Counted from the stretch's first letter, positions 34,130 through 42,371 are shown. The stretch is 64,000 nucleotides of DNA from JBOZRQ01 sp050789255 (GCA_050789255.1 JBOZRQ010000018.1:8885-72884); one strand, 5' to 3'. Notes: generated by a model from the sequence alone, not told the origin. Made by a program: numbers and translations.

Positions 34130-34160
34130 GGTGCCCCGCAGCGATTGCGGTACCTTTTTT
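34130..34160 (+). terminator. Terminator of the hyd operon
   Basis: GGT-CCGCA and TGCGG-ACC arms with a short loop, followed by TTTTTT (34155-34160), 100 bases past hydG. Confidence 0.75.
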
Positions 34161-34191
34161 CACGACGGGCAGACTTGCCACTGTAAAATTC

Positions 34192-34308
34192 TTACCTCAA
34201 ACCTGACATGGGCGGGCACCGATCCCAACTAACCAGCGGTTAGGTACCACGTGCGGGCCCGTAGGATACCCCCCCGTCATAGTCGTGTCAGGTTTTAGGT
34301 AATTTTTT
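34192..34308 (+). ncRNA. Candidate structured RNA downstream of the hyd operon
   Basis: In the 460-base gap between hydG and the LOG gene, 34192-34208 pairs with 34286-34302 over 17 positions with one mismatch. Inside, GGGC (34210-34213) and GCAC (34216-34219) pair with GCCC and GTGC (34251-34260) around a GG/GG internal loop, and CTAACC-AGC-GGTTAG forms a top hairpin. A 25-base C-rich strand (34261-34285, with seven C in a row) is left open. TTTTTT follows the long stem, so plus is the likely strand, with TAAAAT (34184-34189) as a possible -10. I do not recognise a known RNA family. The C-rich loop could pair with ribosome binding sites, which is inference. Confidence 0.5.
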
Positions 34309-34441
34309 CAAGGATTCCCCCGTCCACGGCAGAAAAATAGTACCTGAACTCCTGTTGGTGCTGGCGGAGCCGGTCGTCAAGGTGGGTTGGGTGCGCTGTG
34401 CCGGCGGAGGGAATCTACAAGCGACCCCGTCAAGGAGTACA
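34309..34441. other. Unassigned sequence between candidate RNA and terminator
   Basis: This is the rest of the gap before the LOG gene. I see no supported gene. GTAC...CTCC and GGAGTAC near the two ends could pair, but the fold is not convincing. Confidence 0.3.
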
Positions 34442-34473
34442 AAAGTGGAGCGAGACATCTCTCGCTCCACTTT
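34442..34473. terminator. Strong bidirectional terminator
   Basis: AAAGTGGAGCGAGA and its exact complement form a 14-bp stem with a four-base loop. It ends the LOG gene (minus) and would also stop plus-strand transcripts. Confidence 0.85.
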
Positions 34474-34489
34474 GCTTATAGGCGCCTTC

Positions 34490-35065
34490 CTATTTTGCCC
34501 ACTTGTTCTTCAGCTTGGGCGGCTGATACTGCGCAAGGTACTGGAAGAGGTCGGCCACGTCGGGTGCGAAATGATAGAGCTCCCGGTAGTCGGGCCGGGC
34601 GAACCGCTCGGTGTAGATGTGCTCGATCAGCTGTGTCAGCGGGTCGTAGAAGCCGTTCACGTTGAGCACGGCGACCGGCTTGTTGTGGTACTCGAGCTGC
34701 TTGAGGGTCAGGATCTCGAAGAGCTCCTCCAGGGTGCCGAAGCCGCCCGGCAGGGCGACAAAGGCCTCGGCCCGGGCCTCCATGGTCGCCTTGCGCTCCC
34801 GCATGTCCTTCGTGATGATCAGCTCGTCCAGCGAGGTGTGCCCGATGCCCCGGGCATGCAGCGCCTCCGGAATGACGCCCACGGTCATGCCGCCGTGGGC
34901 CTTCACGGCCTCGGCCACCGCGCCCATGAGGCCAACGTTGGTGCCGCCGTAGATCAGCCCGTAGCCCTGCCGGGCGATCTCGGCGCCGAGGGCGGTCGCC
35001 GCCTCAAAGTAAACAGGGTCGACATTGCTGCTGGACGAACAATAGACGCAGATCAGCTTCGTCAT
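34490..35065 (-). CDS. LOG-family phosphoribohydrolase
   Basis: A 191-residue Rossmann-like enzyme of the LOG (formerly lysine decarboxylase-like) family, which removes ribose 5-phosphate from nucleotide monophosphates such as cytokinin precursors or AMP. The motif PGGFGTLEELFE with the upstream R in DMRERKATM forms the active site; YGGTNVGLMGAVA is the nucleotide-binding loop. Length is typical. It has its own promoter and terminator, so it is a single-gene unit. The physiological substrate in bacteria is unclear. Confidence 0.9.
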   Translation of the reverse strand: MTKLICVYCSSSSNVDPVYFEAATALGAEIARQGYGLIYGGTNVGLMGAVAEAVKAHGGMTVGVIPEALHARGIGHTSLDELIITKDMRERKATMEARAEAFVALPGGFGTLEELFEILTLKQLEYHNKPVAVLNVNGFYDPLTQLIEHIYTERFARPDYRELYHFAPDVADLFQYLAQYQPPKLKNKWAK

Positions 35066-35086
35066 TCGTGCACAACCTCCCTGGTC

Positions 35087-35116
35087 ATTATGCCAGTCGG
35101 TTTAGGACGTGGTCAA
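35087..35116 (-). promoter_or_regulatory. Promoter of the LOG gene
   Basis: TTGACC (35116-35111) and CATAAT (35092-35087) on the minus strand are 18 bases apart, just ahead of GGGAGG and the ATG at 35065. Confidence 0.7.
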
Positions 35117-35346
35117 CGAGTGTCTCCCGGTTGCCCCCCGCTCGCGGCAATCGGGATGGGTTCCACCATATCGTCCTCAGGGGGCAGGCACCCCCTTCAG
35201 CCATGCCGTTCCACTGCAACCTCCCCTTCCTATCGACGGGCATCTGGGAAAAAACCGTGGAACCCCGGACACTCGGCATGGGGCACCTCTGGCGCCCTGT
35301 TACTGCGGGCCCCCAAAAGCCAACGCCCCGACTCCGGGATGAATAA
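35117..35346. other. Gene-free stretch dense in inverted repeats
   Basis: The 348-base gap between the LOG gene and the Gly-Ser repeat gene holds no supported gene upstream of the LOG promoter. It contains CCGGTTGCC...GGCAATCGG (about 35129-35153), GGGTTCCAC (35158-35166) facing GTGGAACCC (35257-35265), and between these GGGGG-N6-CCCCC (35180-35195) and ATGCC...GGCAT (35203-35243). Together these would make a closed multi-branch fold. Strand and function are unknown. Confidence 0.35.
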
Positions 35347-35379
35347 CAAAAGGCGCCCCGGGGTCTCCCCCGGGGCACC
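35347..35379 (-). terminator. Terminator after the Gly-Ser repeat gene
   Basis: A very GC-rich 12-bp stem (GGTGCCCCGGGG on the minus strand) is followed by TTTTGTTATT, 35 bases past the stop. Confidence 0.8.
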
Positions 35380-35413
35380 CTACTCATACACTAGCTCCGT
35401 GTTTGACGCAGAC

Positions 35414-35740
35414 TTAGCTCTCGTCGCTGCCGCTGTCGGAACCGCTGCCGGAACCGCTGCCGGATCCGCTGTCGGAACCGCTGCCGGAACCGCTGCCGGA
35501 ACCGCTGCCGGAACCGCTGCCGGAACCGCTGCCGGAACCGCTGCGGTCGTCGTCGGCCCCGAAGATGAAGAACAGCACGAAGATCAGCAGGAAGATAAGG
35601 CGCAGCCTATCCCTGCCCCGCTGCCCCTCCGCAGCTTCAGCAATCTCCCGGAGCGTGAAGTCACGAAGGTCCCGAGCGTTTTCACGGATGGCCCGAATCA
35701 GCCTACGAAGAGCCTCACGGGCATCACGCCTGCCACCCAC
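35414..35740 (-). CDS. Small membrane protein with Gly-Ser-Asp repeat tail
   Basis: A 108-residue protein of unknown function. Its N-terminal half is strongly basic and acidic (REALRRLIRAIRENARDLRD), one membrane segment follows (LRLIFLLIFVLFFIFGA), and the C-terminal ~45 residues are almost only Gly-Ser and Ser-Asp repeats. The tail is coded by about ten copies of a 12-base unit. The start GTG at 35740 follows GGAGGAG; a GTG at 35758 is the alternative. The tail is likely disordered; which side of the membrane it faces cannot be told. Confidence 0.6.
   Translation of the reverse strand: MGGRRDAREALRRLIRAIRENARDLRDFTLREIAEAAEGQRGRDRLRLIFLLIFVLFFIFGADDDRSGSGSGSGSGSGSGSGSGSGSGSDSGSGSGSGSGSDSGSDES
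35421..35546. repeat. 12-bp tandem repeat coding the Gly-Ser tail
   Basis: The unit GCTGCCGGAACC recurs about ten times with small changes (GCTGTCGGAACC, GCTGCCGGATCC). It stays in frame within the small membrane protein gene and is prone to length change. Confidence 0.85.
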
Positions 35741-35948
35741 ATGAACCAACTCCTCCACATGGGTCTATGGAGGCGGCAGACGGGGCGCCGCAGTCCAGCG
35801 CAGCGGAGGCCCCGACTGGCGCCTCCACACCCTATCCTATCGACAACGGTCACGAAGTGTTCATATTGCAATAAAGAAAGTTTACCCACTCCCAAACCTC
35901 CCTCCGCGTCGTCCAATCTTTGGACAGCCGTTACGGAGGTAGACGTCG

Positions 35949-37142
35949 TTGAGCGCACTCACACTCCTGCAAACCAAGGTTCGCACTTACCCCCGCCTGC
36001 TCTGGATCCTGGGCCTCGGCATCTTCATTCAGGTCGCCGGGCACTCGTTTCTGTGGCCCATCACCAGCATCTACATCCACCAGGAGCTGGGGCGCCCGGT
36101 CGCGGTGGCCGGCCTGGTCCTCTTCCTCCACTCCGGCGCCTCGGCCCTGGGAAGCCTCGTCGGTGGGTATCTCTTCGACCGGATCGGCGCCCGCCCGGTG
36201 CTGGTGACGGGCCTCTTCCTCTCCTCCGGGCTGATGGGCCTTCTGGGCATCTTCCAGAGCTGGCCCCTGTACGTGGGCGTCATGATCCTCTTCGGGTTCA
36301 CCATCTCGCCGGTCTTCCCGGTGCTCTACGCCCTCAGCGCCAAGTCCTGGCCGGAGGGCGGCCGGCAGGGCTTCAACTTCCTTTACGTGATGACGAACCT
36401 CGGCGTTGCTGTGGGCACCGCCCTGGGCGGACTGGTCGCTGCCCGCTCGTTCCAGCTCGCCTTCCTGTCGGCGGGGACCGCCTTCTTCCTCTTCGCCCTG
36501 TTGGTGCTGGGGTTCGTTCATGACAACGCACAGCCAGGGGCGACCACGGCGGCGGCTTCTTCCGGCACTGTCCAAGTGGAGCGTCCGGTCCCCTGGACCC
36601 CCATTCTCGCCCTGTTCGTGGGGTTCCTGACGCTCTGGCTGGTCTATGTGCAGTGGCAGAGCTCGCTCTCCGTCTACATGCAGACCGTGGGGATCGATCT
36701 GCCCCGCTACAGCCTGCTGTGGACCATGAACGGGCTGATCATCGTACTGGGGCAGCCGCTGCTGGCCGCCGTGCTCCGCGGGGTCCCCCGGCTGATCACC
36801 CAACTCTATCTCGGCATAGCGCTGTACGTCGGCGCCTTCGGCCTGCTGCTGACCTCCAACAGCTATGCGGTCTTCGCGGTCGGCATGGCTATCCTCACCT
36901 TCGGGGAGATGCTGCTGTGGCCCGGTGTGCCCGCAGCGGTGGAGCGCCTTGCTCCCCCCTCCCGCCGGGGCTTCCTGCAGGGCTTCATCAATAGCGGCGC
37001 CACGGTGGGGCGCATGGTGGGGCCGCTGCTGGGCGGGCTGATCTATGACATGATGGGCTACAGGTCCCTGCTGATCGGGATGACGGCTCTGCTCGCCGTG
37101 CCGGTGGTAGCCTTTATGGCCTACTCCCGAACGGCACGATAG
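35949..37142 (+). CDS. Major facilitator superfamily transporter
   Basis: A 397-residue membrane transporter with about 12 hydrophobic helices and a central loop near residues 195-215. The MFS motif between helices 2 and 3 reads GGYLFDRIGARPVLVTG. It is of the drug-efflux-like type; substrate not determinable. The TTG start has GGAGG nine bases upstream. It precedes a MalT-type regulator on the same strand, so the regulator may control it. Confidence 0.85.
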   Translation: MSALTLLQTKVRTYPRLLWILGLGIFIQVAGHSFLWPITSIYIHQELGRPVAVAGLVLFLHSGASALGSLVGGYLFDRIGARPVLVTGLFLSSGLMGLLGIFQSWPLYVGVMILFGFTISPVFPVLYALSAKSWPEGGRQGFNFLYVMTNLGVAVGTALGGLVAARSFQLAFLSAGTAFFLFALLVLGFVHDNAQPGATTAAASSGTVQVERPVPWTPILALFVGFLTLWLVYVQWQSSLSVYMQTVGIDLPRYSLLWTMNGLIIVLGQPLLAAVLRGVPRLITQLYLGIALYVGAFGLLLTSNSYAVFAVGMAILTFGEMLLWPGVPAAVERLAPPSRRGFLQGFINSGATVGRMVGPLLGGLIYDMMGYRSLLIGMTALLAVPVVAFMAYSRTAR

Positions 37143-37174
37143 ACTATAGGAGAACCGCTGCTCCGGGGCGAAGG

Positions 37175-37195
37175 GCACCACCATCGAGGTGGTGC
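37175..37195 (+). promoter_or_regulatory. Hairpin covering the ribosome binding site of the LuxR regulator gene
   Basis: GCACCACC and GGTGGTGC pair across a five-base loop. The 3' arm contains the AGGTGG used by the TTG at 37201, so the fold would hide the ribosome binding site. Confidence 0.5.
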
Positions 37196-37200
37196 TCTCC

Positions 37201-39780
37201 TTGTCTGCACCCGACACCCTATCGTGGCTGGTCGCTACGAAGCTGCACCCGCCTGCGCTGCGGAGCGACACCATCCCCCGGCCCCAGCTGGAGGAGGCGC
37301 TCTGCCGTTCGGTGAGCAGCCTTCCCCTTACACTCCTCTCCGCCCCGGCGGGGTACGGGAAGACCACCCTGCTGGCCGCCCTGCCCCACCTGATGCCCGA
37401 CCGCCCCCTGGCCTGGGTCACCCTGGAGGCCGAGGAGAACGACCCCATCCGCTTCATCGCCCTGATGACCGCCGCCCTGCAGCGGCTCCACCCGGGCTGC
37501 GGCCAGTCCGTCTGGCCACAGCTGGCGGGTGGCAGCCTGGACGCTGCGGGCCTCAGGCGCGCCATCGCCGCCCTCGTGGGCGATATCCTGACCTGGCTGC
37601 CGACGCCCTTTACGCTGGTGCTCGACGACTTGCACTTCGTGACCGAGCCGGCTGTCTACGTGGCCCTTGAGTTTCTGCTGGACCATCTCCCGGTGCAGAT
37701 GCACCTGGCCACGGGCACCAGGAGCGACCCGCCCCTGCGGCTGGCGCGGCTGGCCGCCCGGCGCCAGCTGGGCGAGCTGCGGCGCCCTGATCTCGGCTTC
37801 AGCCCGAGCGAGGCGCACCAGTTGCTCAACGAGACCCTCGCCCTGCAGCTCACCGAGGACGAGGTGGCGGTCCTGCAGGAGCGCACCGAGGGCTGGCCCG
37901 CCGGCCTCTGCCTGCTGGCCGGACCCCTGGCCCGGCTCGGCGCCGCCGCCGACCGCGCCCACTTCCTCGCTGCCATCGCCCACTCTGAGCGCTACGCCCT
38001 GGACTTCCTGGCCGAGGAGGTGCTGCGCAACCTGCCGGATGACCTGCGCCGCTTCCTGTTGCAGACCTCGGTGCTGGCTGAACTGACGCCCACCGGCTGC
38101 CGGGCGGTGACGGGGCGCGAGGACGCAGCCGAGGTGCTGGACGGGCTCTACCGCCACAACCTGGCCATCGCTGCGATCTCCGCCGGCGCCGAGGCCGAGC
38201 CGGTCTACCGGTACCACGCCCTCTTCACCCGGCTGCTGACCCAGCAACTGGAGCGGGAGATGCCCGGGGAGATCCCGCTGCTGCATGCCAGGGCGGCTGG
38301 CGCGCAGCGGGCGCCCGGGCGGGCCATCAACCACTACCTGGCGGCCGGGCTCTGGGACGAGGCGGCCCGGTTGATCATCCAGTGCGGCATGGACCTGCTC
38401 CACAGGGGCATGTCCGAGACAATCCGCCAGTGGTACGGCGCCCTCCCGGCCGACCTGATCCAACGTCACCCCCGCCTGATGCTCCTACTGGCCCGCTGTG
38501 AAATCGAGCGCGGCGATTATGCTGCTGCTGGCGCCCATCTGGAGCAGGCCCGAGTAGCCTTCGTCGCCGCCGGGGACCAGATGGGCGAAGGCGAGGCGGT
38601 CATCTCCCTGCTCACGCCGGCCGTGCAGAACGACGACCGAACCCAGGCCGCGGGACTGGTCGCCCGTGCGCTGGAACTGCCGCTGGCGCCCCCCGGCCGC
38701 CTGGTGGCCCTGCTGGTCAGCGCCTGGCTGAAGCTGGCCGGCGGCGACTGGCACTCCATCCCGGGAGATGTACAAGCGGCCTACGCCATCCCCCCTGCCA
38801 GCGGCGACCGGGTGGCGGCGGTCCTCGGCTTCTTCTACACCAGCGCCCCCCTGCTGACCGTGCCGGGCTGCCTGGAGCTGGCCGAGCGATATTGCGGCGA
38901 GGCGGGCGCCCTTGCACCGCCGGCGAGCGCCCTGCGGCTGGGCGCCGACGAGCTGGCAGCCTGGTGCCTGCTCCTGCGGGGTCAGACCGCCGAGGCGCTG
39001 GAGCGGGCCCGGGCCGCCGAGACCCTGCGGCACCAGATCGGCGGCTGGGTCGTGCTGGGCGTCGACGCCGCCCTGCTGCTCACCGTTTTGCACCTGGCCC
39101 AGGGCGACCTGGAAGCGGCGGGCCAGGCGGCCGACACGCTGCTCCAGCGGATTCAGAAGGCCCCCCGCTCCCGGTGGCCGCTCTACCTGCACGCCGCTGG
39201 CCGGGCCCTGGCCCTGCTGGGCCGCCGCGCCGAAGCGGAGGCGGCCTGCGGCCGCCTGCTCGCCATCCATGACGACCTGGCGCTCACGCGGTACCTCCAG
39301 GATCACCTGGCCGGGCTGATCGCCCTCCTGGACCGCAGGCCCAACGACGCCCTGCACCCGCTAAGGCGAGCGGCCGATCTGGAGACCCAGCTGCCCACGG
39401 CCCGCATCGGCGGGAGCGCCCGACTCCTGCTGGCCAGGCTCCACCTGGAGCAAGGGCGCCAAGATGCGGCACGGGAGGCTGCGGCCGCCGTGCTCAGCGA
39501 GTGGGAGCGCGCCGGCACCCCCGGCTGCGCCCTGCTGGACGGCCCAGCCATTGCCCCGGTGCTCCCCCTGTCCAAGGAGACCGTAAGACCGGAAGGCATC
39601 ACCGAACGGGAGTGGGACGTCCTCCGGCTGATCGTGGCCGGCCGCACCAACCGCCAGATCGGCGAGGAGCTCTACATCACCGAAGAGACGGTGAAGACCC
39701 ATGTCGCCCGCCTCCTGCGCAAGCTGGACGTCACGTCCCGCACGCAGGCGGCGCTCCGGGGACGGGAACTCGGTCTGTAG
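37201..39780 (+). CDS. MalT-type LuxR-family regulator (STAND ATPase)
   Basis: A ~859-residue signal-transduction ATPase. The N-terminal motif WLVATKLHPP is typical of MalT relatives; Walker A is APAGYGKTTL and the Walker B region is TLVLDDLHFV. A long helical TPR-like sensor region (residues ~400-790) follows. The C-terminal LuxR HTH reads ITEREWDVLRLIVAGRTNRQ and EETVKTHVARLLRKLDV. Such regulators are triggered by an effector bound to the sensor region. TTG at 37201 fits AGGTGG at eight bases. It ends in a clear terminator. Confidence 0.88.
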   Translation: MSAPDTLSWLVATKLHPPALRSDTIPRPQLEEALCRSVSSLPLTLLSAPAGYGKTTLLAALPHLMPDRPLAWVTLEAEENDPIRFIALMTAALQRLHPGCGQSVWPQLAGGSLDAAGLRRAIAALVGDILTWLPTPFTLVLDDLHFVTEPAVYVALEFLLDHLPVQMHLATGTRSDPPLRLARLAARRQLGELRRPDLGFSPSEAHQLLNETLALQLTEDEVAVLQERTEGWPAGLCLLAGPLARLGAAADRAHFLAAIAHSERYALDFLAEEVLRNLPDDLRRFLLQTSVLAELTPTGCRAVTGREDAAEVLDGLYRHNLAIAAISAGAEAEPVYRYHALFTRLLTQQLEREMPGEIPLLHARAAGAQRAPGRAINHYLAAGLWDEAARLIIQCGMDLLHRGMSETIRQWYGALPADLIQRHPRLMLLLARCEIERGDYAAAGAHLEQARVAFVAAGDQMGEGEAVISLLTPAVQNDDRTQAAGLVARALELPLAPPGRLVALLVSAWLKLAGGDWHSIPGDVQAAYAIPPASGDRVAAVLGFFYTSAPLLTVPGCLELAERYCGEAGALAPPASALRLGADELAAWCLLLRGQTAEALERARAAETLRHQIGGWVVLGVDAALLLTVLHLAQGDLEAAGQAADTLLQRIQKAPRSRWPLYLHAAGRALALLGRRAEAEAACGRLLAIHDDLALTRYLQDHLAGLIALLDRRPNDALHPLRRAADLETQLPTARIGGSARLLLARLHLEQGRQDAAREAAAAVLSEWERAGTPGCALLDGPAIAPVLPLSKETVRPEGITEREWDVLRLIVAGRTNRQIGEELYITEETVKTHVARLLRKLDVTSRTQAALRGRELGL

Positions 39781-39810
39781 CCGGAGGCCTGAGAGGGCTT
39801 CCGGCTTTTT
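39779..39810 (+). terminator. Terminator after the first MalT-type regulator
   Basis: AGCCGGAGGCC and GGCTTCCGGCT form the stem, followed by TTTTT; it starts within the stop codon. Confidence 0.88.
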
Positions 39811-39910
39811 CGCACCATCCCCCCCGAACTCCCCCGCCCCCATCCCTCCTTCGAGGGACGACCCCACCCCCGCTGAAGCGGTAGGATGGCAGTGTCAGGA
39901 GGCGATTGCG

Positions 39911-40306
39911 ATGTTGAACCAGCCAGACATGCAGACACTGGCCAGCTTGGGCACCCGAGTGGCAGTCCTCGGCGTGGGGCGGTACGCCCTGCCCGTCCGC
40001 TTCCGCACCCACGGGGAGGGCATCGACTGCCTGCTCCCCAACTGGAGCGGCGTGGCGGACCTCCTGGACGAGGTCCGGGAGGTCACCCTGGTCGCCGTGG
40101 GTGATTCCACGCAGGATCTGACCTGGCTCTTCATCCGGGGAACGGCAGCCGTACTGCCCGCCCAGGGCTGGGAGGGACTCTCCCCGCCGGCCCCCCGGCT
40201 CCTGGATCCGAGCGACCTGTACCAACTGGTCCGGATCACCCCCAGGCGCATCGAACTCGTTGATGAGCGGCGCGGCTGGGGCTGGCGGGAGACCACCGAC
40301 CTATAA
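39911..40306 (+). CDS. FMN-binding split-barrel (PNPOx-like) protein
   Basis: A 131-residue protein that resembles the pyridoxamine-phosphate-oxidase-like split barrel (TLASLGTRVAVLGVGRYALP, DLTWLFIRGTAAVLP, YQLVRITPRRIELVDERRGW). This fold binds flavin or heme cofactors. AGGAGG lies nine bases ahead of the ATG. It opens a five-gene, same-strand cluster with small membrane proteins. The family call is from the overall pattern, not from a diagnostic motif. Confidence 0.6.
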   Translation: MLNQPDMQTLASLGTRVAVLGVGRYALPVRFRTHGEGIDCLLPNWSGVADLLDEVREVTLVAVGDSTQDLTWLFIRGTAAVLPAQGWEGLSPPAPRLLDPSDLYQLVRITPRRIELVDERRGWGWRETTDL

Positions 40307-40324
40307 AGGAGTGTGCTGATCATC

Positions 40325-40720
40325 ATGAAGATCCTCTTTTACGCAGCTGGCGCCATCGTAGCGCTTCACGGATTGGTTCACCTGATGGGCCTCGTCGCCT
40401 ACTGGCCCCTGGGGGCAGTGCCCGAGCTGCCCTACAAGACCGCCCTGCTGGGCGGCCACTGGGAGGTTGGCCGGACCGGCATGCGCATCTTCGGTGCCCT
40501 CTGGCTCCTCGCAGCGGTTGGCTTTGCGGTCGCCGCCGCCGGACTGCTCACCCGGCAGGGCTGGTGGACGCCGGTCATGCTGGCGACCCTGGTGCTCTCC
40601 ACCGGCGTCGTGCTCCTCGACTGGGCCGCCGCCTTCCGCGGCGCCGTCCTCAACGCCATCATCCTATTGGTCATGGGCATCGCTTACCTTCGAGGAGGGA
40701 CCCTCACATGGCTGCCGTAG
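40325..40720 (+). CDS. Four-helix membrane protein, hypothetical
   Basis: A ~131-residue integral membrane protein with four hydrophobic segments (FYAAGAIVALHGLVHLMGLV; FGALWLLAAVGFAVAAAGLL; PVMLATLVLSTGVVLLDWAA; LNAIILLVMGIAYL). Family not recognised. AAAGGAG lies 13 bases before the ATG, which is long, so the start is uncertain. It overlaps the next gene by 13 bases. Confidence 0.6.
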   Translation: MKILFYAAGAIVALHGLVHLMGLVAYWPLGAVPELPYKTALLGGHWEVGRTGMRIFGALWLLAAVGFAVAAAGLLTRQGWWTPVMLATLVLSTGVVLLDWAAAFRGAVLNAIILLVMGIAYLRGGTLTWLP

Positions 40721-41501
40721 CCAACCGTACCGCGCAGACCCTGTCGGTCATCGCACTGCTGCTGGCCATCGTCATCAGCGCCGGCGGGGTCTTTCTCCCC
40801 GGCCTCTACCGGGACGCCGCCTGGCTTGTCCCGCAAACCCAGGGCCAGGACCTGGTCACCGTGGCGATCATCTGCCCCGCCCTGGCCGTCACCTTGTTGG
40901 CCGTCCGGCGTGGATCACAGCGGGCCGCGCTGATCTGGATCGGGCTCCTCGGTTATCTCCTGTACGCCGCCATCGGCGCAGCGTTCGCCTACGCCTTCAA
41001 CCCATTCTTCCCGCTCTACATCGCCCTCTTCTCCGTCTCCGTCTTCGCCCTGACGGGCGCCGTCAGCAGCATCGACATCGCCGGGCTTGCGGGCGCTTCT
41101 CCGGCGGCGTTCCCCGCAAGTCTGCGGCCGCCTTCCTCACCCTGATGGCGCTCATGCTGTCGCTGCTCTGGCTGAGCCGGATGATCCCGGCCCTCTCAGC
41201 CAACCCGGTACCCGACACCGTGGAGCCCTTCAAGTATGTCTTCGCCCTGGACCTGGGCCTGATCGTGCCGCTCTCGCTGCTGGGCGCCATCGGGCTGTGG
41301 GGCCGGCGCCCCCTGGGCTACCTGGTGGCCGGCTGCATGCTGCTCAAGGCGTCCGCCATGGGCCTGGCGCTGCTCGCCATGACCTGGTGGTCGATCCGGG
41401 CGGGGCTGCCGACCGAGTTTGAACTCACGGTTACGTACGTCTTCATCGCTTGCGGGGGACTGGGCCTCTCCACCTGGTTCTTCCGCTCCTGCAGGGGGTA
41501 A
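40708..41501 (+). pseudogene. Membrane protein gene broken by one frameshift
   Basis: Frame 1 gives a membrane protein from ATG 40708 (GGAGGG upstream) to GAVSSIDIAGLA, then drifts into a non-membrane tail and stops at 41145. The continuation is in another frame: GVPRKSAAAFLTLMALMLSL and three more hydrophobic helices to 41501. Adding one G to the GGG run at 41091-41093 rejoins the frames as a 264-residue, seven-to-eight-helix protein that ends five bases before the next gene. This is either a real inactivating deletion or a base-call error in a G run. Family not recognised. Confidence 0.7.
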
Positions 41502-41505
41502 TCGT

Positions 41506-42318
41506 ATGAAAATCGCCGCTTGGGTCCTGGTTGTCCTGGCAGTGCTCGCCCTGACCGGCTACGTCGGCCTCAAGATCCGGCCCGCACCCTTCGCCGCATA
41601 TCAGGGGAAGTCGGCGCCGCTTCAGACCGTGGCGCTGCGCCAGGGCCTCCCTGCCCCGGTCGAGCGCTTCTTCCGCACCACCATCGGCGAGCGCGTCCCG
41701 GTCATCACCTCGGCCATCTACAGCGGCACCGCAGATCTTACGGTCGGCGGGATCCGCTTCCCCGCCCGATGGCGCTTCACCCACCAACCCGGACAGGCCT
41801 ACCGGCACTACATCGAAGCGACCGTCTTCGGACGCCCGCTGATGAAAGTCAACGAGCACTACCTGGATGGTAGTGCCCGCCTGGACCTGCCGACCGGTGT
41901 CGTCGAGAACGATGCCAAGACCGACAGCGCTGCCAACCTGGCGCTGTGGGGCGAAGCGATCAACCTGCCCTCGCTGTGGGTGAACGATCCCCGGGCGCGC
42001 TGGGAAGCGATCGACGACACCCACGCCCGGCTGGTGATCCCCGCCGGCGCCGAGGAGGACAGCTTCACCGTCACGTTCGATGCCCAGACCGGGCTGATCG
42101 ACAAGATGGAGGCGATGCGCTGGAAGGGCACCGACAGCGCCGGCAAGACCCTCTGGATCCTGCGCCCCCTGGCCTGGGAGCGCTTCGAGGGCATCCTCAT
42201 GCCGTCCGAGTCCTCCGTCACCTGGCAGGACGATCCCGGGCCGTGGCTTGTCATGACCCTCCGTGAGATGGTCTACAACACAGACGTGTCTGCTTATATC
42301 AAGGCCGATGGGCCCTGA
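41506..42318 (+). CDS. Secreted or membrane-anchored DUF6544-like protein
   Basis: A 270-residue protein with one N-terminal membrane segment (AAWVLVVLAVLALTGYVGL) and an extracytoplasmic domain that includes LPAPVERFFRTTIGERVPVI, ARWRFTHQPGQAYRHYI, TDSAANLALWGEAINLPSLW and the C-terminal TWQDDPGPW. The pattern resembles DUF6544, whose function is unknown. The ATG has GCAGGGGG seven bases upstream. It lies directly after the frameshifted gene. Confidence 0.55.
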   Translation: MKIAAWVLVVLAVLALTGYVGLKIRPAPFAAYQGKSAPLQTVALRQGLPAPVERFFRTTIGERVPVITSAIYSGTADLTVGGIRFPARWRFTHQPGQAYRHYIEATVFGRPLMKVNEHYLDGSARLDLPTGVVENDAKTDSAANLALWGEAINLPSLWVNDPRARWEAIDDTHARLVIPAGAEEDSFTVTFDAQTGLIDKMEAMRWKGTDSAGKTLWILRPLAWERFEGILMPSESSVTWQDDPGPWLVMTLREMVYNTDVSAYIKADGP

Positions 42319-42371
42319 TCCGACGGGCGAAACGTAAGTCGGCGTTAAGGTGGCTGTAAGGTACGGCGTGC

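Noticed and set aside
34192..34308. Candidate RNA as SRP RNA or 6S RNA
   Set aside because: The conserved GGAA-tetraloop helix of SRP RNA and the long central bubble of 6S RNA are not present.
35088..35387. 99-codon open frame on the minus strand
   Set aside because: It spans a strong terminator and the LOG promoter and has no ribosome binding site or homology that I recognise.
35421..35546. Tandem repeat as a CRISPR array
   Set aside because: Units are 12 bp with no spacers and lie in frame in a coding region.
34355..36523. 722-codon open frame on the plus strand
   Set aside because: It runs through the LOG gene, two terminators and the Gly-Ser repeat in antisense, with no domain.
41081..41101. 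Programmed frameshift in the membrane protein gene
   Set aside because: There is no slippery heptamer or downstream pseudoknot; a lost G in a short G run explains it more simply.
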